A stretch of 64,000 nucleotides of DNA from Caloramator fervidus (GTDB taxonomy: Bacteria; Bacillota; Clostridia; Clostridiales; Caloramatoraceae): NCBI RefSeq assembly GCF_900108045.1, contig NZ_FNUK01000009.1:1-64000 (forward strand), in the 5' to 3' direction. This document shows positions 16,733-26,070 of this stretch, in pieces (position 1 is the first letter of the stretch; each line of letters begins with the position of its first letter). The notes under the pieces were generated by a model. It did not search any database, was not told the DNA's origin, and was given only the letters and a program-made list of their open reading frames with translations. A program made the translations under genes and the position numbers.

Positions 16733-16752
16733 CGGCTTACATAGTGTAAGCC
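16733..16752 (-). terminator. Hairpin after rpoD
   Basis: GGCTTAC and GTAAGCC (16734-16740 and 16746-16752) enclose a five-base loop, followed on the minus strand by GTATTTTTTATA. The rpoD stop codon is at its edge. trmK follows in the same direction, so this may be a partial terminator. Confidence 0.65.
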
Positions 16753-17852
16753 TAGTCTAGATAATCCTTTAATTTCTTACTTCTACTTGGATGTCTAAGC
16801 TTTCTGAGAGCCTTTGCTTCAATTTGTCTAATTCTTTCTCTAGTAACTTTAAATTCTTTACCAACTTCCTCTAAAGTCCTTGCTCTACCATCATCAAGAC
16901 CAAACCTTAGTCTTAATACTTTTTCCTCTCTTGGTGTTAAAGTATCTAAAACATCCATAAGCTGTTCTCTAAGCATTGTATAAGCAGCAGCTTCTGCTGG
17001 AGCTGGTGCATCTTCATCAGGTATAAAATCTCCAAGATGACTATCTTCTTCTTCACCTATAGGTGTTTCAAGAGATACAGGTTCTTGAGCTATCTTCATA
17101 ATTTCTCTCACTTTATCAACATCCATATTTAACTCTTTCGCAACTTCTTCTGGTGTTGGAGCTCTTCCAAGTTCTTGAAGCAATTGTCTCTCTACTCTTA
17201 TTAATTTATTAATAGTTTCAACCATATGCACAGGAATTCTTATAGTTCTTGCTTGATCCGCAATAGCTCTTGTTATTGCCTGCCTAATCCACCATGTAGC
17301 ATATGTTGAAAATTTATATCCTTTTCTATAATCGAACTTTTCAACAGCTTTTAAAAGACCTAAATTACCTTCTTGGATTAAATCTAAAAATAACATACCT
17401 CTTCCAACATATCTTTTGGCAATAGAAACAACTAACCTTAAATTAGCTTCTGCAAGTTTTTTCTTAGCTTCTTGATCCCCTTGCTCAATTCGTTTTGCAA
17501 GTTCAATTTCTTCTTCAGCAGAAAGCAAAGGAACTTTTCCTATTTCCTTTAGATACATTCTAACTGGGTCATCAATACTAATTCCTTCTGGTAGAGAAAG
17601 TTCAAGATCTTCTTCTAATAGTTGATCAGGGTTAAAATCATCCATATCGTCAATAACTTCTATACCCATAGATTCAAGTATTTCATAAACTTTTTCAATT
17701 TGTTCGGGAGATAAATCTATATCTTCTAACGCATCCATAATTTCCTTATATGTTAAAACTCCATTTTTCTTACCTTTTTCAATAAGTTGTTTTACTATAG
17801 ACATTTTTTTATTGTTAGCTTCATTTTTTTGATTTTCCTTTTCTTTTTTCAT
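16752..17852 (-). CDS. rpoD: Primary sigma factor SigA
   Basis: Housekeeping sigma-70 factor of RNA polymerase, 366 residues. Region 1.2 begins at [16 protein letters not shown] near residue 80. Region 2 carries the -10 recognition and core-binding stretch with [16 protein letters not shown] near residue 195. Region 3 follows, and region 4 holds [20 protein letters not shown] near residue 330 for -35 binding. GGAGGTTGAGAAA precedes the ATG. The gene follows dnaG by 22 bases in the macromolecular synthesis operon. Confidence 0.98.
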   Translation of the reverse strand: MKKEKENQKNEANNKKMSIVKQLIEKGKKNGVLTYKEIMDALEDIDLSPEQIEKVYEILESMGIEVIDDMDDFNPDQLLEEDLELSLPEGISIDDPVRMYLKEIGKVPLLSAEEEIELAKRIEQGDQEAKKKLAEANLRLVVSIAKRYVGRGMLFLDLIQEGNLGLLKAVEKFDYRKGYKFSTYATWWIRQAITRAIADQARTIRIPVHMVETINKLIRVERQLLQELGRAPTPEEVAKELNMDVDKVREIMKIAQEPVSLETPIGEEEDSHLGDFIPDEDAPAPAEAAAYTMLREQLMDVLDTLTPREEKVLRLRFGLDDGRARTLEEVGKEFKVTRERIRQIEAKALRKLRHPSRSKKLKDYLD

Positions 17853-17874
17853 TTTCTCAACCTCCTTTCATACA

Positions 17875-19620
17875 TTAAAGCAATGCCAATTGTCTTTTTA
17901 AATCTTCAAGATGCTTGGTTAAATAAATTATTTCAGAAAAATTATCAGTTTTTTCAAGCCTTTTAATTTGTAACTTAATATCTTCTATTTTTTTCTCAAG
18001 GTCATATTTTTTTATGGTCTTAATAAGTCCATTAATAAATTCAAAAGATACCTCTTCAATTTCTTCATCAACAAAAATTTTTGCTACATCCTGTATATCA
18101 TTCTTTTCTTCAAATTTACTTAATATAGAATTTATCTCCCGTTCTCCTGAATAAATAAGTTGTGCAACTTTTTTATACGAAGGGGTTATAAACTCATCAG
18201 GGTTTATCTTTTGCATAATATATTGTTTAATATCTTCGTCTTTTAAACAAAACATCAACAACGTTCTTTCTGCCTTTTTATAACCAGGTTCAATGAAAAT
18301 ATTTCCACCAATTATATTATTTCTTTTATATTGGCTATTATTCCAATTATTATTCTTCATCTTTCTTGCTATATTTAACTGTTCTAATATTACATGAGGC
18401 GCAATACCAGTAAGTTCATACGCTTTAGCAGCATATGCTTGTACTTCAACTTCATCATTAAGTATTCTCAATATATCAACTACTTCTTTTATGAACATAA
18501 CTCTATCCCTAGGGTTATCTAAATTTTTATTTGATTTAGCTGCCATTATTAAATGCTCAATTGCTGGAAGAGCATCTTGGATAAGTTTTTTAAACTCTTC
18601 AACACCATAATCATTTATAAATTCGTCTGGATCCTTCCCCTTAGGAATGTTAATTATTTTTATATCAAGCCCTTCTGAATGCAAAACCTCTATACCACGT
18701 AAAGTAGCAGCCTTGCCTGCAGCATCCGAATCATAACAAAGGTATACATTATTACAGTATCTTTTTATTAACTTTGCTTGTTCTTTTGTTAAAGCAGTAC
18801 CAAGGGAAGCCACTGTATTAATTACACCATGTTGATGAAGTTTTATACAGTCCATATAACCTTCTACTATTATAAGATCATTAGGAACACCATTTTTAAG
18901 AACAAAATTTAATCCATAAAGATTAGTTCCCTTTTTAAAAACAGGAGTTTCAGGGGAATTTAAATATTTAGGTTTTGAATCATCTAAAACCCTACCACCA
19001 AACCCTATAACTCTTCCTTTATAATCAAATACAGGAAACATTATTCTATTTCTAAACCTATCATAATATCCTTTTCCACCCTTTAACACTAAACCTGCCT
19101 TTAGAAGCAAATCTTCATTATAACCTTTTTTCTTTAAATAATCAAGTAGACTCGTATAAGAATTTAAACTATACCCTAATCCAAATCTTTTTATAGTCTT
19201 TATATCTAATCCTCTATCTAAAAGATATTTGACTTTATCACCATTTTGTTGTAAATTTGAATAAAAATATCTAGCAGCTAAAATGTTAATCTCATATATC
19301 TTTTCAACCTCACTATTTTTATAAGAATTTGCATCCAGAGGAATATTTACTCTATCTGCTAAATATTTTATTGCATCAATAAATTCTAAATTTCTTATCC
19401 TCATTATAAAACCAACAACATTTCCTGCAGCACCACACCCAAAACAATGGAATAATTGTTTATCAGGAGAAACACTTAAAGAGGGTCCTTTATCATTATG
19501 AAAAGGACAAACCCCCATATAACCTTTACCAACTCTTTTTAAACTTACATATTCAGAAATTACCTCAACTATATCATTTTTTTGTATTATCATATCTATA
19601 ACCTGTTCTGGTATCCTCAT
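17875..19620 (-). CDS. dnaG: DNA primase
   Basis: Makes RNA primers at the replication fork. About 582 residues: N-terminal CHC2 zinc finger (CPFHNDKGPSL, CFGCGAAGN) within residues 25-70, a TOPRIM domain with VEGYMD and CYDSDAAGK near residues 255-305, and a C-terminal helicase-interacting domain. The start is ATG at 19620 (MRIPEQVIDMI), six bases after AGGTGATG. The open frame runs 16 codons further upstream, but that part contains the promoter -10 box, so it is not coding. It is first in the dnaG-rpoD-trmK-nif3 unit. Confidence 0.97.
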   Translation of the reverse strand: MRIPEQVIDMIIQKNDIVEVISEYVSLKRVGKGYMGVCPFHNDKGPSLSVSPDKQLFHCFGCGAAGNVVGFIMRIRNLEFIDAIKYLADRVNIPLDANSYKNSEVEKIYEINILAARYFYSNLQQNGDKVKYLLDRGLDIKTIKRFGLGYSLNSYTSLLDYLKKKGYNEDLLLKAGLVLKGGKGYYDRFRNRIMFPVFDYKGRVIGFGGRVLDDSKPKYLNSPETPVFKKGTNLYGLNFVLKNGVPNDLIIVEGYMDCIKLHQHGVINTVASLGTALTKEQAKLIKRYCNNVYLCYDSDAAGKAATLRGIEVLHSEGLDIKIINIPKGKDPDEFINDYGVEEFKKLIQDALPAIEHLIMAAKSNKNLDNPRDRVMFIKEVVDILRILNDEVEVQAYAAKAYELTGIAPHVILEQLNIARKMKNNNWNNSQYKRNNIIGGNIFIEPGYKKAERTLLMFCLKDEDIKQYIMQKINPDEFITPSYKKVAQLIYSGEREINSILSKFEEKNDIQDVAKIFVDEEIEEVSFEFINGLIKTIKKYDLEKKIEDIKLQIKRLEKTDNFSEIIYLTKHLEDLKRQLALL

Positions 19621-19641
19621 AAAAAACATCACCTGATATTT

Positions 19642-19669
19642 ATTATACTTTTCTACATAAACATTCAAA
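19642..19669 (-). promoter_or_regulatory. dnaG-rpoD operon promoter
   Basis: TTTGAA (19669-19664), a 16-base spacer and a perfect TATAAT (19647-19642) sit on the minus strand. Transcription would start about 15 bases before the dnaG ATG, leaving a very short leader that holds the ribosome binding site. Confidence 0.6.
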
Positions 19670-19751
19670 AATCCTTCTTAAGCTATATTAATTTTATACA
19701 ATTACATGACACAAATAAATATTATTCGACATAAAACATAAAAATTCCTGC

Positions 19752-20756
19752 TTAAAATTTTAATTTCCAAGGCATAGGAATAAACAATTTATTAAACTCG
19801 TGTATTGCATATCTATCGGTCATACCAGCTATGTAATCACACACTATTCTTTCTAATCCATACACTTGAACTTTTTCATAAAATTCTTTAGGCATAACTT
19901 CCGGATGTTTAATATAATATAAAAATAATTGTTTTAATACACTTCGTGCTTTTTCTTCCTCCTTTTTTGCTTCAGAATCTATATAAACATTATCAAACAT
20001 ATATTTTCTAAGCTCCCATGTAGCTTCTCCAACTTCACCAACTAACGCTATTTCTCCATATTTTAAAGCATGCTCGATAACTGCTCTAATCATTGTATTT
20101 ATTCTTTCTGAATGACCTTTACCTAAAACTTTTATGCATTCCTTTGGAAGGTCATCTAAAGTTAATATACCTGCTCTAATTGCATCATCTATATCATGAT
20201 TTATATAAGCAATCTTATCTGCTAATTTTACAACTTTGCCTTCATTAGTTTTAGGAATTAAATCACCTGAATGGCACAATATACCATCTCTAACTTCAAA
20301 GGTTAAATTAAGCCCTTCTCCTTTTTCAAGATAATCAACAACCCTTAAACTTTGTTCATTATGTTTAAACCCTATGCTGGTAATTTCATTTAAAGCACTT
20401 TCACCGGTATGTCCAAAAGGAGTATGGCCAAGGTCATGCCCCAAAGCGATAGCCTCTGTTAAATCTTCATTTAATCTAATAGCTCTTGAAATAGTTCTTG
20501 CAATTTGTGCAACTTCAAGGGTATGAGTTAATCTTGTTCTATAATGATCTCCTTCAGGTGCTATAAAAACTTGAGTTTTATGTTTAAGCCTCCTAAAAGC
20601 TTTAGAATGTATAATTCTATCCCTATCTCTTTGGAAATCTGTTCTTATACTACATTTCTCTTCTTTCTTTAGCCTACCTTTACTTTTACTGCTTAAAGTA
20701 GCTAGAGGTGACAATATTTTTTCTTCCAATTTTTCATATTCTTCTCTTAAATTCAT
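19752..20756 (-). CDS. dgt: dGTP triphosphohydrolase-like HD protein
   Basis: A 334-residue HD-superfamily phosphohydrolase of the dGTPase type, which splits dNTPs to nucleosides and triphosphate. Metal ligands are in [13 protein letters not shown] near residue 70 and [16 protein letters not shown] near residue 110; a later Asp in [12 protein letters not shown] completes the site. It is shorter than the 500-residue E. coli Dgt and belongs to the dGTPase-like subgroup common in Firmicutes. It lies upstream of dnaG, a frequent arrangement in Clostridia. GTAGGTGGTGTT precedes the ATG. Confidence 0.93.
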   Translation of the reverse strand: MNLREEYEKLEEKILSPLATLSSKSKGRLKKEEKCSIRTDFQRDRDRIIHSKAFRRLKHKTQVFIAPEGDHYRTRLTHTLEVAQIARTISRAIRLNEDLTEAIALGHDLGHTPFGHTGESALNEITSIGFKHNEQSLRVVDYLEKGEGLNLTFEVRDGILCHSGDLIPKTNEGKVVKLADKIAYINHDIDDAIRAGILTLDDLPKECIKVLGKGHSERINTMIRAVIEHALKYGEIALVGEVGEATWELRKYMFDNVYIDSEAKKEEEKARSVLKQLFLYYIKHPEVMPKEFYEKVQVYGLERIVCDYIAGMTDRYAIHEFNKLFIPMPWKLKF

Positions 20757-20781
20757 AACACCACCTACTCAAATATTTCTT

Positions 20782-20808
20782 ATTATATATATTCTTCATA
20801 TTTGTCAA
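20782..20808 (-). promoter_or_regulatory. dgt promoter
   Basis: A consensus TTGACA (20808-20803) and TATAAT (20787-20782) are separated by only 15 bases on the minus strand. A two-base-shifted -10 alternative (TAATAA) would give a 17-base spacer. The rest of the stretch up to 20992 shows only AT-rich DNA and the likely cotS-like promoter. Confidence 0.5.
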
Positions 20809-20992
20809 GAAACCTTCTTTTTTATAAAAACTAAAATAGGATTATTTTTTTATTTTTTCTTTTAATATCTTCTTCTTTCTCAACGTTATTCATTATGTCT
20901 ATTTTTGAATAATTTTATGCAATTTATCTAGCTAAACATAAAATTTTTAAAAAAGTCATATAATTCAAATGTATAAATAATTTGGTGATATT

Positions 20993-22057
20993 ATGAAAAA
21001 CATTAGTCTTGCTCCAAGAATATTACTAGATAATGATTCTTTAATAGATAAAATATTATCTAACTACAATTTAAAAGTATACTCAATAGAAAACATAAAA
21101 ATCAAAGAAAGCGATAAAGAAAGAGCCGTATATAAAATAAATACCGATAAAGGCTATAAATGTCTTAAAAAAGTTTACTATGATGAAAAAACTCTCTTGT
21201 TTATATATTCAGTAATAGAATGGCTTAATGTGAAAGGCATATTATGTCCAAAACTTATATCTACAAAAAAGGGCTTAAAATATGTAAAATACAACTCCAA
21301 CATATATATTTTAACAGATTGGATTGATGGGCGTAAGTGCAATTATGATGATATTAATGATATTAAAGATATCTCTGAAAACCTTGCTAAAATACATAGC
21401 GCATCTAAAGGATTTTTTGCCATAGAAGGAAGTAAAATATTAATTTCAGACAAGGATTACTTTAAAAGCTATAATAAACATTTTAAACAATTAATAGAAT
21501 GTGCAAATTCAGCATATAGAATTAAAGACAAATTCTCAAAAATATTTTTAGATAACTTTGATTATTATTTAAACTGTGCAAAAGAAAGCATTTACATCCT
21601 ATCTAAAATAGATTTTGATAACATGGGAGATGAAATAAGCAATCAAGCTATATGTCATTTAGATTATGTAAATAAAAATTTGATATTTACTCCAGATAAT
21701 AAACTTTATGTAATAGATTTTGATAAAACAAAGCTAGATTGTCCTGTTCATGATATAAGCAGCTTTTTACACAGAATATTAAAAAGAAAAAAAACAGCTT
21801 GGAGCTTTGAAGTATTTGAAGTTGCAATTAATAGTTATGAAAAAATAAGACCTCTTACTACAAATGAATATTTAGCAATATACGCTTTCCTTTTATTTCC
21901 TAAAAAACTTTGGAAAGTTTCCAAAGATTATTATAAAAATATAAAATATTGTAATAAATCCGAATATATAAATGAGCTAAAGTCTATTGTAAAATACAGA
22001 GAAAACCATGAAGCATTTTGTAATAAACTTAAAGAGCTATTATCAAAAAAAACATAA
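20993..22057 (+). CDS. CotS-family spore coat kinase-like protein
   Basis: A 354-residue protein of the CotS/YsxE/YutH group, which has an aminoglycoside phosphotransferase-like kinase fold and is found in spore coats. The catalytic loop region is ICHLDYVNKNLIFTP near residue 220, followed by YVIDFDKTKLD, which supplies the Mg-binding Asp. TTGGTGATATT precedes the ATG. Upstream, CATATAATT (20957-20965) could be a -10 box of a mother-cell sigma factor, but this is weak. It is one of only three plus-strand genes, convergent with ppdK. Confidence 0.88.
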   Translation: MKNISLAPRILLDNDSLIDKILSNYNLKVYSIENIKIKESDKERAVYKINTDKGYKCLKKVYYDEKTLLFIYSVIEWLNVKGILCPKLISTKKGLKYVKYNSNIYILTDWIDGRKCNYDDINDIKDISENLAKIHSASKGFFAIEGSKILISDKDYFKSYNKHFKQLIECANSAYRIKDKFSKIFLDNFDYYLNCAKESIYILSKIDFDNMGDEISNQAICHLDYVNKNLIFTPDNKLYVIDFDKTKLDCPVHDISSFLHRILKRKKTAWSFEVFEVAINSYEKIRPLTTNEYLAIYAFLLFPKKLWKVSKDYYKNIKYCNKSEYINELKSIVKYRENHEAFCNKLKELLSKKT

Positions 22058-22074
22058 GGGGGAAATTCCCCCTT
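22056..22074. terminator. Bidirectional terminator between the cotS-like gene and ppdK
   Basis: AAGGGGGAA and TTCCCCCTT form a near-perfect palindrome with T-rich flanks on both strands. The ppdK stop codon overlaps its right edge. Confidence 0.8.
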
Positions 22075-24704
22075 TATTTTCTTGGATTTTTAACTTGAGC
22101 CTGAGCAGCTGCAAGTCGTGCTATTGGGACTCTATATGGTGAACATGATACATAATCTAACCCAACATTATGACAAAATTCAATGGAAGCAGGATCTCCT
22201 CCATGTTCACCGCAAATCCCAAGCTTTAAATCACTCCTTGTTGCTTTTCCAAGTTCAACAGCCATTTTTATGAGCTTACCAACACCATTTATATCAAGCT
22301 TAGCAAACGGATCAAATTCAAGTATTTTCTTTTCATAATAATCATTTAAAAACTTTCCAGCATCATCTCGTGAAAAACCAAATGTCATTTGCGTTAGATC
22401 ATTTGTACCAAATGAGAAAAATTCTGCTTCTTTTGCAATTTCATCTGCAGTTAAAGCTGCCCTTGGAACTTCTATCATAGTTCCTACCTTATATTCTATC
22501 TTAACTCCTTCTCTTTCTATTATTTCATTAGCTGTTTTAACTATAATATCTTTTATATATTTTAACTCTTTAAGTTCTCCAACAAGGGGTATCATTATTT
22601 CTGGAATTATATCCCATCCAGTTTTTTGTTTAACCTCTATTGCAGCTTCAATTATTGCTCTTGTCTGCATCTTTGCTATTTCTGGGTAGGTTATAGCTAA
22701 TCTACATCCCCTATGCCCTAGCATTGGATTAAATTCTTTTAAGGCTTCTACCGTTGCTTTTAATTCTTCAAAGGTAATTCCCATATTTTCTGCAACAACT
22801 TTTATATCCTTATCTTCATATGGCAAAAATTCATGTAATGGAGGATCAAGAAGTCTTATTGTAACTGGACGTCCTTTCATTGCTTCGTATATACCTATAA
22901 AGTCCTGTTTTTGCATAGGTAACAGATTATCTAAAGCTCTTTTTCGTTGCTCACTGTTTTTTGCAACTATCATTTCTCTAACTAAAGATATCCTATCTTC
23001 ATCAAAAAACATATGCTCTGTTCTACAAAGTCCTATACCTTCCGCTCCAAGCTTAACAGCTTGGTCAGCATCCTTAGGAGTGTCTGCATTAGCTCTAACT
23101 TCTAGTTTTCTAATCTCATCTGCCCATTTCATAAATATTTCAAAATATCCCGTCATTTCTGGTTCAACTGTCTTTATTCTTTGTGCATATACATTACCAG
23201 TGCTTCCATCTATAGATATATAATCACCCTCATTTATTTTTAACTCTCCTACTAAAAAATACCTATCTTTTTCATTTACTTTTATATCTCCACATCCTAC
23301 AACACAACATTTTCCCATACCTCTTGCAACCACTGCCGCATGAGAAGTCATGCCACCTCTTGTAGTTAATATACCTTCTGCAACAACCATTCCTTCGATA
23401 TCCTCCGGAGACGTTTCAACTCTAACAAGAACAACCTTTTCACCTCTTTGAGCTGCTTTTTTTGCATCTTCTGCAGTAAAATAAACCTTACCACATGCAG
23501 CTCCTGGTGAGGCAGGAAGACCATGAGCTATTGGTTTTACAAGCTTTAATTCATCTTGGTCAAACATTGGATGCAACAACTGATCTAACTGTTTTGCATC
23601 AACCTTAAGCATGGCTTCTTCTTTTGTTATTAATCCCTCATTAACAAGATCGACAGCTATCCTTAAAGCAGCTTGAGCTGTTCTTTTACCGTTTCTTGTT
23701 TGTAATAAATAAAATTTTCCTTTTTCTATAGTAAACTCTACATCCTGCATATCTTTATAATGTCTTTCAAGAAGACGCATAGCTTTCTCAAATTCAGCAT
23801 AAGCTTTAGGCATTAATTCCTTTAGCTTTTCTATACTATGAGGAGTTCTTATGCCCGCAACAACATCTTCTCCTTGGGCATTTACTAAAAACTCCCCAAA
23901 TATTTTGTTTTCCCCTGTTGCAGGATTTCGCGTAAAGGCCACACCCGTTCCAGAAGTTTCTCCCATATTTCCAAAAACCATCATTTGAATATTTACTGCT
24001 GTTCCCCAATCACTTGGAATATCATTTAACTTTCTATAAACAACAGCCCTTGGATTATTCCATGATCTAAAAACTGCTTTGATAGCTTCTAATAGTTGGT
24101 ACTTAGGATCCTGTGGAAATTCTTCCCCCTTTTCCTGTTTATATAATTGTTTGAATTTTAAGACAACTTCTTTTAAATCTTCAGCTGTCAAGTCTGTATC
24201 ATATTTAGCATCTCTTTTTTCTTTTATCTCATCTAATATATCTTCAAATTTATTTTTATCTATTTGCATAACAACATCGCCAAACATATATATAAACCTT
24301 CTATAGCTGTCATAAGCAAATCTTTCATTTTTAGTTAACTTAGCAAGTCCCTCAACAGTTTCATCGTTTAAACCAAGATTTAAAATTGTATCCATCATCC
24401 CAGGCATTGATACTCTTGCCCCTGACCTTACTGACACCAAAAGAGGGTTAGAGGGATCACCGAATTTTTTCCCTGTTATTTTTTCTAACCTACCTAATGC
24501 TTCAAATATCTCATTAATTATCTCATCCGCTATTTTTTGATCATCTTTATAATACCTAATACAAGCCTCTGTTGTTACTGTAAAGCCAGGAGGTACAGGA
24601 AGACCTATGTTTGTCATTTCAGCAAGATTAGCACCTTTTCCCCCTAAAAGTTCCTTCATTTTAGCATTACCTTCATTAAAAAAATAAACATACTTTTTCT
24701 TCAT
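22074..24704 (-). CDS. ppdK: Pyruvate, phosphate dikinase
   Basis: Interconverts pyruvate, ATP and phosphate with phosphoenolpyruvate, AMP and pyrophosphate, central to PPi-linked glycolysis or gluconeogenesis in Clostridia. The 876 residues have the usual order: N-terminal ATP-grasp domain (GGKGANLAEM near residue 23), swivelling domain with the phosphorylated His in GGMTSHAAVVARG near residue 455, and a C-terminal PEP/pyruvate barrel with CGEHGGDP near residue 830. The regulatory Thr two residues before the catalytic His is present. GGGGGGAAATA precedes the ATG. It follows a CcpN-like regulator, with a hairpin between them. Confidence 0.98.
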   Translation of the reverse strand: MKKKYVYFFNEGNAKMKELLGGKGANLAEMTNIGLPVPPGFTVTTEACIRYYKDDQKIADEIINEIFEALGRLEKITGKKFGDPSNPLLVSVRSGARVSMPGMMDTILNLGLNDETVEGLAKLTKNERFAYDSYRRFIYMFGDVVMQIDKNKFEDILDEIKEKRDAKYDTDLTAEDLKEVVLKFKQLYKQEKGEEFPQDPKYQLLEAIKAVFRSWNNPRAVVYRKLNDIPSDWGTAVNIQMMVFGNMGETSGTGVAFTRNPATGENKIFGEFLVNAQGEDVVAGIRTPHSIEKLKELMPKAYAEFEKAMRLLERHYKDMQDVEFTIEKGKFYLLQTRNGKRTAQAALRIAVDLVNEGLITKEEAMLKVDAKQLDQLLHPMFDQDELKLVKPIAHGLPASPGAACGKVYFTAEDAKKAAQRGEKVVLVRVETSPEDIEGMVVAEGILTTRGGMTSHAAVVARGMGKCCVVGCGDIKVNEKDRYFLVGELKINEGDYISIDGSTGNVYAQRIKTVEPEMTGYFEIFMKWADEIRKLEVRANADTPKDADQAVKLGAEGIGLCRTEHMFFDEDRISLVREMIVAKNSEQRKRALDNLLPMQKQDFIGIYEAMKGRPVTIRLLDPPLHEFLPYEDKDIKVVAENMGITFEELKATVEALKEFNPMLGHRGCRLAITYPEIAKMQTRAIIEAAIEVKQKTGWDIIPEIMIPLVGELKELKYIKDIIVKTANEIIEREGVKIEYKVGTMIEVPRAALTADEIAKEAEFFSFGTNDLTQMTFGFSRDDAGKFLNDYYEKKILEFDPFAKLDINGVGKLIKMAVELGKATRSDLKLGICGEHGGDPASIEFCHNVGLDYVSCSPYRVPIARLAAAQAQVKNPRK

Positions 24705-24730
24705 TATTTCCCCCCCTAATATAGCTGCCT

Positions 24731-24748
24731 TAGGGACGTTGTCCCTTA
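24731..24748 (-). other. Hairpin in the ppdK leader
   Basis: TTAAGGGAC and GTCCCTTA-like arms form a compact stem-loop about 25 bases before the ppdK start. It lacks a T tract, so it is more likely an mRNA processing or stability element, or a repressor site, than a terminator. Confidence 0.35.
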
Positions 24749-24763
24749 AATATGTATAACCCC

Positions 24764-25396
24764 CTAATCTTTACCAAGTTCTACAAAAAGCTTTGTAATT
24801 GTAGTTTTTGAGACTTTTCCCGTAATTTTAAACATCTCTTTTCCATCTTCATTCTTAACTTTTTCAACAACAGGTATACTATCAACCTCATGCTCAATAA
24901 TCTTTCTTGCAGCCTCATACACACTATCATCATCAGTTACAGTTATTATATTAGGCATCCTTGTCATTATAATTCCAACGGGCACTTTATGTATGTCGGT
25001 ATTACCAAGAGTTACTTTTAAAAAATCCTTCCTTGAAACTGCCCCAGTTAAAAACCCTTTATTTTCAACAAATAAAGTTCCTGTATCATTAATAAAAAGC
25101 TGGATTATAGCATCATAAATTGATGTGTTTTCAGAAACTACGGTTGGTTTAGATTTTATTTCTGACACTCTTATTTCTTTTATAGACCTGTATTTAAATG
25201 TATCTTCACCTTTTTTAGAATAAACATATCCTACTTTAGGACGTGCCTCCAAAATACCTGTCATAGTTAATATTGTAAGATCAGGCCTTAAAGCTGCACG
25301 AGTTAATCCTAGTTTCTCAGCTATTTGCTCGCTTGTTATAGGCTGATATTTCTTTACTATATCGATTATTTCTTCTTGACGTCTTGTCAGCTTAAT
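24764..25396 (-). CDS. CcpN-like HTH-CBS transcription regulator
   Basis: A protein of about 210 residues with an N-terminal winged helix (residues 1-60; QEEIIDIVKKYQPITSEQIA) and two CBS domains (SIYDAIIQLFINDTGTLFV; DDDSVYEAARKIIEHEVDSI). This matches CcpN/YqzB, a repressor of gluconeogenic genes in Bacillus that senses nucleotides through its CBS domains. It sits directly upstream of ppdK, a likely target. Start choice is unusual. A GAGGTG ribosome binding site overlaps the only GTG (25405), and six bases later comes ATT, giving the family-typical start Met-Lys-Leu-Thr-Arg-Arg-Gln if ATT is used. No ATG or TTG is available there. Confidence 0.88.
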   Translation of the reverse strand: MKLTRRQEEIIDIVKKYQPITSEQIAEKLGLTRAALRPDLTILTMTGILEARPKVGYVYSKKGEDTFKYRSIKEIRVSEIKSKPTVVSENTSIYDAIIQLFINDTGTLFVENKGFLTGAVSRKDFLKVTLGNTDIHKVPVGIIMTRMPNIITVTDDDSVYEAARKIIEHEVDSIPVVEKVKNEDGKEMFKITGKVSKTTITKLFVELGKD

Positions 25397-25468
25397 ATAA
25401 ACCACCTCTTAATAGTAGTTTTATGTCATGTAAATTATAGTTAATTCATACAATAAGTATATTAACAA

Positions 25469-25497
25469 AAACTAGCCAAAATTCTTAAAGCTAGTTT
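25469..25497 (-). terminator. Second hairpin downstream of the DUF4342 gene
   Basis: AAACTAGC and GCTAGTTT arms with a 13-base loop are followed by TTTTTGTTAA on the minus strand. It lies 45 bases beyond a stronger terminator and upstream of the CcpN-like gene, so it could be a tandem terminator or a leader element. Confidence 0.4.
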
Positions 25498-25540
25498 ATA
25501 ATTATTATTATACAACAAAAATATTTTTGATACAAATATT

Positions 25541-25570
25541 AAATGAATAAGCCTTTCGGCTTATTCATTT
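25541..25570 (-). terminator. DUF4342 gene terminator
   Basis: A perfect 13-bp stem (AAATGAATAAGCC and its complement) with a TTTC loop is followed by a T-rich run. The gene's stop codon lies in the stem. It ends the cdd-era-recO-DUF4342 unit. Confidence 0.85.
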
Positions 25571-26070
25571 TCCTCATCTTTGTCTATTTGCTGTTTTAAA
25601 GAATCTACTACATTTTCAACAACTTCCTTTACATCTTCCTTTACTTCATTAACCTTTTCTTTTATAACATCTTCAACCACTTCTATTCTTCCATCAGGTC
25701 TTTCTATCTCTATTTTAACCTTAGATGCTAATGCAGCAACAGCTCCTATTGCTAATAAAGCAGGATTAAATAAGCTTAATGCACCAGCTGCAATACCAGC
25801 AGTTACAGGAATATCAACTAAAATTCTGTCGTCCTTTTTAACTTTAATTCTATTTACGTTTCCTTTTCTAATTATTTCTCTTATGGTTTCTATTAAATCG
25901 TTGCTAAATTCTGAAATTTGAGCTCCTAACTTTTTTTGATTCTGCTCGATATAAATTAAAGAGTCAATGACATTACCATTGTGTTTTTCAAGGATTTCTT
26001 TAGCCTCAGCATAGCTTACACCTGTTCTTTGCCTTAAAATATCTATTTTTTCAAGAGTTATTTCTTCCAT
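25561..26070 (-). CDS. DUF4342 protein with UBA-like N-terminus
   Basis: About 169 residues. The N-terminal 50 residues (EKIDILRQRTGVSYAEAKEILEKHNGN within the first 40) resemble the UBA-like helical bundle of elongation factor Ts and related DUF4342 proteins. A hydrophobic middle (PVTAGIAAGALSLFNPALLAIGAVAAL, in two parts) may insert in or contact the membrane, and the tail is acidic and probably coiled-coil. The function is unknown. The start is ATG at 26070, nine bases after AGGAG, inside the end of recO. It takes the place of the small yqzL gene found after recO in Bacillus. Confidence 0.8.
   Translation of the reverse strand: MEEITLEKIDILRQRTGVSYAEAKEILEKHNGNVIDSLIYIEQNQKKLGAQISEFSNDLIETIREIIRKGNVNRIKVKKDDRILVDIPVTAGIAAGALSLFNPALLAIGAVAALASKVKIEIERPDGRIEVVEDVIKEKVNEVKEDVKEVVENVVDSLKQQIDKDEENE

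Noticed and set aside
17873-19668. Longer dnaG start at 19668
   Set aside because: The extra 16 codons contain a perfect -10 box and the ribosome binding site of the ATG at 19620.
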